Assembly (NCBI GenBank): GCA_018266095.1
Contig: JAFEBC010000279.1
Coordinates: forward strand, 1-7,145
DNA from: Deltaproteobacteria bacterium
Lineage (GTDB): Bacteria; Myxococcota; Myxococcia; Myxococcales; 40CM-4-68-19
Length of the DNA: 7,145 bases
Reading direction: 5' to 3'
Of this stretch, positions 1 to 6,182 are shown one piece after another (position 1 is the first letter of the stretch; each line of letters begins with the position of its first letter). The notes under the pieces are model-generated. The model was given only the letters and a program-made list of their open reading frames with translations. It had not been told where the DNA came from and did no database searches. The position numbers and the translations under genes are program-made.

Positions 1-1
1 C

Positions 2-1585
2 GCGGGCCTGATGCTGATGGCCGCGGCGCGGCGCCTGATGGCGGTGCGCGGGCCCGAGGCCGTGGGGGCGTGCACGGGGAGCGACATCGATCCGGCGGCG
101 CTGAAGGTGGCCCGAGCGGCCCTGCTGCTCCTGCGTGCGCAAGCGCCAACGCCAACGCCAACACCAACGCCAACGCCGACGCCAACGCCAACGCCAACGC
201 CAACGCCGACGCCAACGCCAACGCAAACGCCAACGCCAACGCAAACGCAAACGCCAACGCCCCACGCCTCACCCGCCCCACGCTTCCTCCACGCCGACGC
301 GCTCCGCGAGGCGCCCGCGCAGCCGATCGACCTGCTCGTGACCAATCCGCCCTACGGCCACCTGGAGAGCCGCGCCGAGCGCGCCTTCCTCGCCCAGGCG
401 CTGCCGGGCCTGCGCGGCGCCGAGGTCGATCGCTACGCGGCCTTCCTCTTGCGCAGCCTCGCGCTGGTGCGGCCCGGAGGCACGGCCGCGCTGCTCGTGC
501 CGGACACTTGGATGACCAACCTGCGCTCCGGCCCGCTGCGGCGCGCGCTGCTGGACCAGGCCGAGCTCGCCGCGGTGGCCGACCTGGGCAAGCCCTTCGC
601 CTCCGCGCGCGACACGCGGGTGCAGGCGGCCGTCTGGGTGCGCCGGCACCACACGCTCACGCGGCTGAGCAAGAAGAAGGTGGCCGAGGTGGAGGCGCTC
701 ACGGCGGCCCATCCGCCGCGCGAGACGTATGTGGCCCGCGCGCAGGCGGGGACGCTCGTGCCGCTCTGCGCGCTCTCCGAGGACACGCTGCGCGCCCACC
801 TCGACTCGGGCTGGCAGCCGTACCGCACCCGCGGCGAGCAGGCCCTCTGCGACGCCCTCGAGCGCGAGTCCCTCCCGCTGCACGAGGTCTGCGAGGTCGG
901 CTACGGCCTGCGCACCGGCGACAACGCCACGCACGTCGCCCGCCGCGAGCCTGGCCCAGGCGAGATCGCGCTCTGCGGCGGCGAGGACATCGAGCCCTTC
1001 GCGCTGCGCTGGCACCCCAAGACGCTCGTCGCCCTCGACGCCACGCTCGTGTCGCTCACGCAGAAGCAGCTCGGCCGCGCGCGCATCGCCGTGCAGCGCA
1101 TCCGCACCAACAAGGCCGCCCCGCACGCCCGCTGGCTCGAGGCTGCGCTCATCGGACCCGAGCTCGTCGGCCTGGATTCGCTCTCGACCCTGGCCATCCC
1201 CGAGGGCACGCCCGACGCAGAGGGGCTGCTCCTGGCCCTGCTCGGCCTCTTCGGCTCGGTGGCGCTGGAGCGCGTGCACCGGCTGCGTACGACCGACGTA
1301 AACGTGAAGCCGTCGGCCCTGCGCGAGCTGCCGGTGCCCAAGCGCCTGCTCGATCCGCAGGCCCGCGCGCCGCTGGTCGCGCTCGTTCGACAAAGAATTC
1401 GACAGCGGGATCATCTTCTCGATCGACAGATCGATCGAACCGTCTATGATCTCTTCGGCCTCGACGATTCGACCGTCCGCGAAGCCGAGCAGGGCTTCTG
1501 GGGAGATCGATTTCATGCGGAATTCCAGCAGCTTGCAGCGCCACAGCCCAGGCCGCCGGAAGGGAATGTCAGACCCCCTCTGTAG
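2..1585 (+). CDS. N6-adenine DNA methyltransferase, Eco57I/TaqI-like, 5'-truncated by the window
   Basis: Class I SAM-dependent DNA adenine methylase; the start lies left of the window. The first codons read A-G-L before the Met at 11, matching the end of a motif I glycine loop (DPxxGxG), so that Met is internal. Numbering from it: acidic SAM-binding motif SDIDP at 24-28, a (PT)n insert at 46-83, motif III-like HAD at 94-96, and catalytic NPPY at 112-115. DTRVQAAVWV (201-210) fits the motif VIII region. The second half resembles a TaqI-type specificity domain, with a segment around VGYGLRTGDN (296-305). The C-terminal IDRTVYDLFGL (474-484) matches the tail common in this family. No nuclease motif is visible, so it could be an orphan methylase, the modification half of an R-M or BREX-like locus, or a type IIG enzyme whose nuclease is upstream. 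The fold is well supported; the target is unknown. Confidence 0.88.
   Translation, partial: AGLMLMAAARRLMAVRGPEAVGACTGSDIDPAALKVARAALLLLRAQAPTPTPTPTPTPTPTPTPTPTPTPTPTQTPTPTQTQTPTPHASPAPRFLHADALREAPAQPIDLLVTNPPYGHLESRAERAFLAQALPGLRGAEVDRYAAFLLRSLALVRPGGTAALLVPDTWMTNLRSGPLRRALLDQAELAAVADLGKPFASARDTRVQAAVWVRRHHTLTRLSKKKVAEVEALTAAHPPRETYVARAQAGTLVPLCALSEDTLRAHLDSGWQPYRTRGEQALCDALERESLPLHEVCEVGYGLRTGDNATHVARREPGPGEIALCGGEDIEPFALRWHPKTLVALDATLVSLTQKQLGRARIAVQRIRTNKAAPHARWLEAALIGPELVGLDSLSTLAIPEGTPDAEGLLLALLGLFGSVALERVHRLRTTDVNVKPSALRELPVPKRLLDPQARAPLVALVRQRIRQRDHLLDRQIDRTVYDLFGLDDSTVREAEQGFWGDRFHAEFQQLAAPQPRPPEGNVRPPL
146..259 (+). repeat. Hexanucleotide array, 19 units, read as (Pro-Thr)n in the methylase
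   Basis: Nineteen uninterrupted 6-bp units in the methylase frame: mostly CCAACG, with two CCGACG, one CCAACA and three CAAACG. They translate to 16 Pro-Thr and 3 Gln-Thr dipeptides (residues 46-83 from the Met at 11). On the DNA level this is a GCCAAC-type repeat. It lies between motif II (SDIDP) and the motif III/NPPY segment of the catalytic fold, probably as a loop insertion. Three of the six variant units are silent for the protein; the other three change Pro to Gln. Confidence 0.97.
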
Positions 1586-1594
1586 GGTGGTCGC

Positions 1595-3127
1595 ATGATG
1601 AACCTCGCCACCTCGATCGCCTTCGTCGCCGCCGCAGGGACCACTTTGTTGTGGATTGTCGATCGCTTGCGCTTGTCGCGCGAGCTGGACGCGCGCAAGC
1701 ACGCGGAGGCGGCCACCGAGCGCAGCCAGCAGACCATCAGTGACCTGCAGCGGATGCTGGCCTCCTCCCGCGAGCAACTCGCCCGCGCCACCGCGCAGAA
1801 CGAAGGCGAGCGGCAGCGGCACGAGCAGTCGGTCCGCGAGCGCGAGTCCCGGCTGGCCGAGCTGCGCGAGGCGCTGGCGCTGCGCGATGAGCGCGTGCAG
1901 GTGCAGCACGCCGAGCTGGAGAGGACGCACGCTCGCCGGGCCGAGCTGGAGACGGCGCTGAACCTCGAGCGCAAGCAGGCCGCCGAGAAGCTGGCGCTCG
2001 TCGACCAGGCGCAGACGTCCCTGCAGCACACCTTCGAGGCGCTGGCGGCGCGCACGCTGCAGAGCACGCAGGAGCAGGCGCGGGCCCTGGCCGAGGCGCA
2101 GCTCCAGGCGTTCCAGCAGGGCGCGCAGGGCGATCTCGAGCGGCGCCAGCTCGCCATCGACGCGCTGGTGAAGCCGGTCAGCGAGCAGCTCACCAAGCTC
2201 GAGGGGCACCTCTCGGGCGTCGAGAAGCAGCGGCTGTCGGCGCAGGCGCAGCTCCTCGAGCAGGTCCGTCAGCTCCAGAGCGGGCAGGGCAAGCTGGAGA
2301 GCGCCACGAGCCACCTCACGCAGGCCCTGCGCGCGCCGCAGACGCGCGGCCGCTGGGGCGAGGTGCAGCTCCGCCGCGTGATCGAGCTCGCGGGCATGGT
2401 CGAGCACTGCGACTTCGAGGAGCAGCAGACGCTCGCCAGCGAGGACGGGCTCTTGCGACCGGACGTCACCGTCAAGCTGCCCGCGGGCCGGCGCGTCATC
2501 GTGGACGCCAAGGCCCCGCTCGCGGCCTACCTCGACGCGATCGCGGCCACCGACGACGCCACGCGCGCCCTGCACCTCGCCACCCACGGGCGCCACGTGC
2601 GCGAGCACGCGGCCAAGCTGGGCAAGAAGGCGTACTGGTCGCAGTTCAAGGGGCCGAACGGCCACTCGCCCGACTTCGTCGTCATGTTCGTGCCCAACGA
2701 CGGCGCCTATTCGGCTGCGCTCGAGCAGTGCCCGGATCTGTTCGACAACGCCTTCGCCGACGGCGTGGTGATCGCGACGCCGAACAACCTCATCGCGCTC
2801 CTGCGCACCATCGAGATCGGCTGGCGGCACGAGGCGCTGGCGGAGAACGCGGACCGCATCTCGGCGCTCGGGCGCGATCTGTACAAGCGCGTGGCCGACC
2901 TGGCGCGGCATCTGGAGGCCATCGGCGACAAGCTGGGCGGCGCGGTGGGCGCCTACAACAGCGCGGTCGGGTCGCTCGAGTCGCGCTTCTTGCCCAAGGC
3001 GCGCGAGTTCGATCGGCTCAAGATCGAGGGCCCGGTCATCGAGCCGTTGACGCTCATAGAGCACAGCCCGCGTCCGCTGCGGGCGCCCGAGCTCCTGCTC
3101 CCGGCGGTGCCCGAGGACGCGAACTGA
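1595..3127 (+). CDS. rmuC: RmuC family protein (DNA recombination limiting protein)
   Basis: In E. coli, RmuC limits recombination and inversion at short inverted repeats; the family domain is classed with PD-(D/E)XK nuclease folds, although biochemical activity is poorly defined. The 510-residue product is close to the usual length. It has a hydrophobic N-terminal segment (about 4-22) that could be a membrane anchor, then a long Gln/Glu/Arg/Ala-rich coiled coil (about 25-230). The RmuC domain follows, with RGRWGE at 251-256 and VIVDAKAPL at 301-309; the D304-x-K306 pair and E256 are candidate active-site residues. The gene begins 9 bp after the methylase stop, behind a GGGTGG stretch that may serve as ribosome-binding site. 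Two adjacent ATGs (1595, 1598) are possible; the second has the better spacing. Family assignment is firm; whether it is a nuclease here is inference. Confidence 0.95.
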   Translation: MMNLATSIAFVAAAGTTLLWIVDRLRLSRELDARKHAEAATERSQQTISDLQRMLASSREQLARATAQNEGERQRHEQSVRERESRLAELREALALRDERVQVQHAELERTHARRAELETALNLERKQAAEKLALVDQAQTSLQHTFEALAARTLQSTQEQARALAEAQLQAFQQGAQGDLERRQLAIDALVKPVSEQLTKLEGHLSGVEKQRLSAQAQLLEQVRQLQSGQGKLESATSHLTQALRAPQTRGRWGEVQLRRVIELAGMVEHCDFEEQQTLASEDGLLRPDVTVKLPAGRRVIVDAKAPLAAYLDAIAATDDATRALHLATHGRHVREHAAKLGKKAYWSQFKGPNGHSPDFVVMFVPNDGAYSAALEQCPDLFDNAFADGVVIATPNNLIALLRTIEIGWRHEALAENADRISALGRDLYKRVADLARHLEAIGDKLGGAVGAYNSAVGSLESRFLPKAREFDRLKIEGPVIEPLTLIEHSPRPLRAPELLLPAVPEDAN

Positions 3128-3178
3128 GGGGCCTGCGCGTCGCAGCGCAACGAGGCCGCTCCCGGCGCGCGGCGGGGA

Positions 3179-3200
3179 CACAATTCGGGGCACATTTCGG
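3179..3200 (+). repeat. Imperfect direct repeat upstream of the sugar kinase
   Basis: The 90-bp gap between rmuC and the kinase contains CACAATTCGG (3179-3188) and CACATTTCGG (3191-3200), matching at 9 of 10 positions with a 12-bp period. They lie 18 bp and more upstream of the kinase ATG, in the most AT-rich part of the gap. A TACTCT at 3202-3207 could be a weak -10 element, but no good -35 is visible. The pair could be an operator or part of a promoter; chance is not excluded. Confidence 0.45.
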
Positions 3201-3217
3201 CTACTCTGAATGGCCGA

Positions 3218-4246
3218 ATGGAACCCTCTAAGCTTCAGGCCGCGTACTCCCGCGCCTTCGGGCGCGACGCATCGAACGCGCAGGTGCTCAAGCTCCCCGG
3301 CGGAGCTGGCAACCGCATCTACTGGCGCGTGACCCTGGACGGCCACACCGCGGTGGTGATGGAGCTGCCGCCTGAGCCGGGCAAGAGCGAGGAGGCCTCC
3401 AAGGACAAGGCCCCCACGGAGCTGCCGTTCCTCAATGTCCACAGGTACTTGAGCACGCTCGGCGTGCGCGTGCCCCGGATCTACCTGGACGCGGCACCGG
3501 ACGGCTTTCTGGTGATGGAGGACCTCACCGATCGCACGCTGGAGGCGGCGCTCAAGGGCGGCGAGGCGCGGCAGATCTACGGCGCGGCCATCGACCAGCT
3601 CGCGCGGCTGCGGGCGCGGGCGGAGAAGAATCCGGACCCGGCGTGCCTCGCGTACACGCGTGCGTTCGACTTCGATCTGTACCAGTGGGAGTTCGAGCAC
3701 TTCATCGAGTGGGGCCTCTTGGGACGCGGCGCGAGGCCGTCCGAGGCCGAGCTGACCGAGCTGCGGCGCGTGTTCACCGGGATCTCCGAGCAGCTCGCGG
3801 CGGCCCCGCGCGGGTTCACGCACCGCGACTACCAGAGCCGCAACATCATGGTGGTGCCCAGCGGCGAACAGGTGGTCATCGACTTCCAGGACGCGCTGCA
3901 GGGGCCGCGGCAGTACGACCTCGTGGCCCTCCTGCGCGACAGCTACGTCGAGCTCGAGCGGCCGCTCGTCGACGACATGCTGGCCCGCTGGCTCTCGGCC
4001 TTCGCGCGCGAGGGCGGCCCGGCGCTCGACGCGACGGCGTTCGTGGCCTTCTTCGACCTGCTGACGGTGCAGCGCAAGCTCAAGGACGCGGGCCGGTTCG
4101 TGTTCATCGACCAGGTGAAGAAGAACCCGTCGTTCCTCGTGCACATCCCGTCGTCCCTGCGCTACGTGAAGGCGGCCCTCGCGCGCAGGCCCGAGCTCGC
4201 GGGCATCCACGAGATCCTCGCGCGCCACGTGCCGGAGCTTCGGTGA
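3218..4246 (+). CDS. amgK: AmgK-like amino-sugar kinase (aminoglycoside phosphotransferase fold, COG3178 type)
   Basis: AmgK phosphorylates the anomeric hydroxyl of MurNAc/GlcNAc, allowing peptidoglycan sugars to be recycled to UDP-MurNAc with MurU. The 342-residue product has the family layout: a glycine-containing loop (PGGAGNRIYWRV, 27-38), the strand AVVMELPPE (45-53), where the usual kinase lysine is absent as in AmgK proteins, the catalytic loop HRDYQSRN (202-209), and the metal-binding DFQD (222-225) followed by GPRQYDLVALLRDSY. These tail features are characteristic of COG3178 rather than of antibiotic-modifying enzymes. There is no clear Shine-Dalgarno before the ATG. The stop overlaps the next gene by 4 bp. 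MurU, often adjacent to AmgK in other bacteria, is not in the window, so substrate specificity is inferred. A kinase for another sugar or small molecule is the main alternative. Confidence 0.75.
   Translation: MEPSKLQAAYSRAFGRDASNAQVLKLPGGAGNRIYWRVTLDGHTAVVMELPPEPGKSEEASKDKAPTELPFLNVHRYLSTLGVRVPRIYLDAAPDGFLVMEDLTDRTLEAALKGGEARQIYGAAIDQLARLRARAEKNPDPACLAYTRAFDFDLYQWEFEHFIEWGLLGRGARPSEAELTELRRVFTGISEQLAAAPRGFTHRDYQSRNIMVVPSGEQVVIDFQDALQGPRQYDLVALLRDSYVELERPLVDDMLARWLSAFAREGGPALDATAFVAFFDLLTVQRKLKDAGRFVFIDQVKKNPSFLVHIPSSLRYVKAALARRPELAGIHEILARHVPELR
4234..4237 (+). promoter_or_regulatory. Ribosome-binding site for the GTG-started TPR protein
   Basis: GGAG lies 5 nt upstream of GTG at 4243, inside the end of the kinase gene. 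Together with the GTGA stop/start overlap it decides the start of the downstream protein and suggests translational coupling. Confidence 0.6.
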
Positions 4247-6099
4247 GACGAGTCGCGCTGCTCCCCTGGCTGGTGTCGCCCGACCCGCCGCGGGCCCTGG
4301 CCGTCGCGGAGTTTGACGCGGCAGGCGCGGAGCTTGATGCGGCAGTCGCGGAGCCTGACGCGGCTCTTGCGGAGCCCGACGCTCCAGAACGGGGGCCGGC
4401 CGAGGTCGGCGCGGCGGACGGTCCCGCTGCGCCAGAGCCCGCGCCCGTTGCGCCAGAGCCTGCGCCCGCTGGGAGCGGACCGGACGCGGGTCAGCACGGG
4501 GCCGCTGAGGCCTCGAGCGGAAAGGCCAGCCAGTCGAAGAAGGGCAAGGGGCGCGGCAGGAAGGCCCGTCCAGACACGGCCACCGAGCCCGAGGAGGCCG
4601 CGGTCGCTGCGGGGGGCCAGTCGGTCTCGAGCGACGTTGACGCGAACGCCAACGCCAACGCCGACGCGAACGCGAACGCGAACGCCAGCGCCGCCGCGAA
4701 CGCCAACGCTGACGCGAACGCCGACGCGAACGCCGACGCCGACGCGAACGCCGACGCCGACGCGAACGCCAACGCCGACGCGAACGCCGACGCCGACGCG
4801 AACGCCAACGCCGCCGCGAACGCCAACGCGGACACCGCTTCCCCGCTGCCCGACGAGCTCCAGGGACCCGAGGAACCCCTGTCGCTCTCCGACTCCGAGG
4901 CGCTCGCGGCCTGGCTCCTCGACGAGACCTCGCGGCTGCTGGATGACACGCGCGTGTTCGAGAGTGTCCTCGTGGAGGAGCTCGACGAGGCCGCCCTCGA
5001 GGACGCGGACGACATCGAGCGGCTCCTGCTGGACCCATCGGCGGTCGAGTTGGCCGACCCGGCCACGTTGTCGGCGTGGGCCCGCGCAGCGGCGGCCGAG
5101 TTCGCGTTGGCCGGCTTGCTCGCCGCGTCCGGGCAGCAGGTCGAGCTCTCGGTGCAGCTCGTCGACACGCGCGGTGAGGTGCGGGCGGCGGTGTCGATGC
5201 GGCGGCTCCTGGGTGAGCTGCCGTCGCTGCCCCAAGAGCTCATCCGCACGCTGCTGCTCGAGCTGGCCGAGGACGCCGCGGCGCCCGCGCTCTCCGACGA
5301 GCTGCCCGTGACGTCCGAGCAGGCGCTCGCCTACGTGCGCGCGTGGCGGACGCTGCGCTCGTGTGCGGCGGCCGAGCAGACCTTCGAGGAGCGCACGGCC
5401 GCCGGGCAGCCCGCGGCGCTCTGGCTGCGACTCGCGGATCCGGCAGACGCCAGCGGGGAGCTCTTGCAGCTCTTGTCCGACGCGCCCGAGTTCGAGCGCG
5501 CCCGCGACCTCCTGCTGTCGGCGGCAGAGGAGGGCGCCGAGGGCCGCTTCGCGCCCTGCTGGCAGTCCGCGCTCGAGGAGCTCGCCAGTCAGCGGCCGGA
5601 CGACCCGCCCGTGCTGATGGCGCTGGCGGCGCTGCGGGCCGCGCAGGGGGCGAAGGCCGAGGCCACCGCGCTCTACGTCCGCGTCCGCGATGAGCTCTCG
5701 GACGAGCTGGACGCCGCGGGGCGCGCGGAGGTGCTGGAGCGCCTCTCGTCGCTCGCCGAGTCCGAGGGGCGCGTCGACGAAGCCGCGGGCCTCTTGCGCG
5801 CCGCGCTCCGCCTCGTCGACGACCCGGCGATGACGTTCCGGCTGGCGCTGCTCCTGCGCGCCCTCGCGCCGGACGAGGCGGTGCGCATGTTCGGCCGCGC
5901 GGTCGCGCTGGCGCCGGACAATCCGCGAGTGCGGCTGGAGTTCGCCAAGCTGCTGCTCGACATCGATCCCGAGCGCGCGGTGATGGAGGCCTCGCGGGCC
6001 TCGCAGCAGGGAAAGGCCGACCCCGAGGCGGCGGCCGAGGCAGAGGAGCTGTTGCGCGCCATCGTCGCCGAGGCGTCCGCGGGGCATCCGGACGCGTAG
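4243..6099 (+). CDS. TPR protein with FlgO/TolB-N-like region and large Ala-Asn/Asp low-complexity insert
   Basis: The product is 618 residues and not a named family. The frame is open far upstream but only inside the kinase gene; GTG at 4243 is chosen because it overlaps the kinase stop by 4 bp, has GGAG 5 nt before it, and retains the strand-like VALLPW (4-9). Order: VALLPW; four 7-residue AExDAAx repeats (22-49); APEPAP repeats (63-76); a basic patch (K99-R109); an Ala-[Asn/Asp] tract (134-197); then a helical segment starting near 217. A stretch around FALAGLLAASGQQVELSVQLVDTRGEV (about 287-313) resembles the strand pattern of FlgO or TolB-N domains found before TPRs. The C-terminal part (about 445-610) carries several TPR-like helix pairs, for example around VALAPDNPRVRLEFAKLLLD. 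No signal peptide or membrane segment is evident, so it is probably cytoplasmic. TPRs suggest a scaffold role; the partner is unknown. Confidence 0.85.
   Translation: MRRVALLPWLVSPDPPRALAVAEFDAAGAELDAAVAEPDAALAEPDAPERGPAEVGAADGPAAPEPAPVAPEPAPAGSGPDAGQHGAAEASSGKASQSKKGKGRGRKARPDTATEPEEAAVAAGGQSVSSDVDANANANADANANANASAAANANADANADANADADANADADANANADANADADANANAAANANADTASPLPDELQGPEEPLSLSDSEALAAWLLDETSRLLDDTRVFESVLVEELDEAALEDADDIERLLLDPSAVELADPATLSAWARAAAAEFALAGLLAASGQQVELSVQLVDTRGEVRAAVSMRRLLGELPSLPQELIRTLLLELAEDAAAPALSDELPVTSEQALAYVRAWRTLRSCAAAEQTFEERTAAGQPAALWLRLADPADASGELLQLLSDAPEFERARDLLLSAAEEGAEGRFAPCWQSALEELASQRPDDPPVLMALAALRAAQGAKAEATALYVRVRDELSDELDAAGRAEVLERLSSLAESEGRVDEAAGLLRAALRLVDDPAMTFRLALLLRALAPDEAVRMFGRAVALAPDNPRVRLEFAKLLLDIDPERAVMEASRASQQGKADPEAAAEAEELLRAIVAEASAGHPDA
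4306..4389 (+). repeat. 21-bp tandem repeat, four copies (AExDAAx)
   Basis: Four in-frame 21-bp units at 4306, 4327, 4348 and 4369, each starting GCGGAG and encoding AEFDAAG, AELDAAV, AEPDAAL and AEPDAPE. Divergence grows towards the last copy. They lie near the N-terminus of the TPR protein. Confidence 0.9.
4429..4470 (+). repeat. 21-bp tandem duplication (APEPAPx)
   Basis: Two in-frame 21-bp units at 4429-4449 and 4450-4470, each starting GCGCCAGAGCC and encoding APEPAPV and APEPAPA. They differ at only three bases, which suggests a fairly recent duplication within the low-complexity region of the TPR protein. Confidence 0.88.
4642..4833 (+). repeat. Hexanucleotide array, 32 units, read as (Ala-Asn/Asp)n
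   Basis: Thirty-two uninterrupted 6-bp units of GC[C/G/T]-[A/G]AC type. The first codon is Ala in all 32 (18 GCC, 13 GCG, 1 GCT). The second is Asn in 18, Asp in 11, Ala in 2 and Ser in 1. From the seventh unit on, GCGAAC opens an 18-bp higher-order period (eight triplets plus one doublet), so blocks of three hexamers seem to have been duplicated. The product is an acidic, low-complexity tract, residues 134-197 of the TPR protein. Confidence 0.97.
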
Positions 6100-6109
6100 G
6101 CTTCGTCTC

Positions 6110-6173
6110 GACAGAAACACTTCGGGGACGCCTGGTTGCCCAGAGCGTCCCCGAGAGGTGCGGTCCTTCTGTC
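6110..6173. repeat. Outer inverted repeat around the terminator hairpin
   Basis: GACAGAA (6110-6116) is exactly complementary to TTCTGTC (6167-6173), enclosing the strong hairpin at 6122-6154. It could extend the structure as an outer 7-bp stem with unpaired spacers of 5 and 12 nt. It lies in the 83-bp gap between convergent genes; a chance 7-bp match is possible. Confidence 0.4.
6122..6154. terminator. Probable bidirectional terminator hairpin between convergent genes
   Basis: A perfect 10-bp stem pairs TCGGGGACGC (6122-6131) with GCGTCCCCGA (6145-6154). Inside it, CTGG (6132-6135) pairs with CCAG (6140-6143) around a TTGC loop, leaving only A6144 bulged, for 14 bp in total. It lies between the stop of the TPR protein (6099) and the stop of the leftward gene (6183). 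There is no strong T run on either side, so it may stop RNA polymerase weakly or act to stabilise 3' ends. Confidence 0.7.
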
Positions 6174-6182
6174 CCGCTCGGC

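Noticed and set aside
146..259. Possible CRISPR array or minisatellite outside genes
   Set aside because: The unit is 6 bp with no spacers, and the array is in frame inside a gene with clear catalytic motifs on both sides.
1419..1438. GATC-rich palindromes as a possible replication origin
   Set aside because: They lie inside coding sequence for a conserved family tail, and there are no DnaA-box clusters or AT-rich stretch nearby.
70..1449. Plus-strand frame with an (Asn-Ala)n tract over the first hexamer array
   Set aside because: It overlaps the methylase in another frame; outside the repeat it is Arg/Ala/Pro-rich with no domain. The NA pattern is only the alternative reading of the same hexamer.
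3643..4242. Extension of the TPR protein upstream of 4243
   Set aside because: This part lies entirely within the kinase gene, is Arg/Ala-rich, and has no domain; GTG at 4243 with GGAG and the 4-bp overlap is the better start.
269..5038. Very long open frame on the minus strand spanning about 1,589 codons
   Set aside because: It runs antisense through rmuC, the kinase and most of the methylase, and its translation is Arg/Ala/Gly-rich without any recognisable domain. Such frames are expected opposite GC-rich genes.
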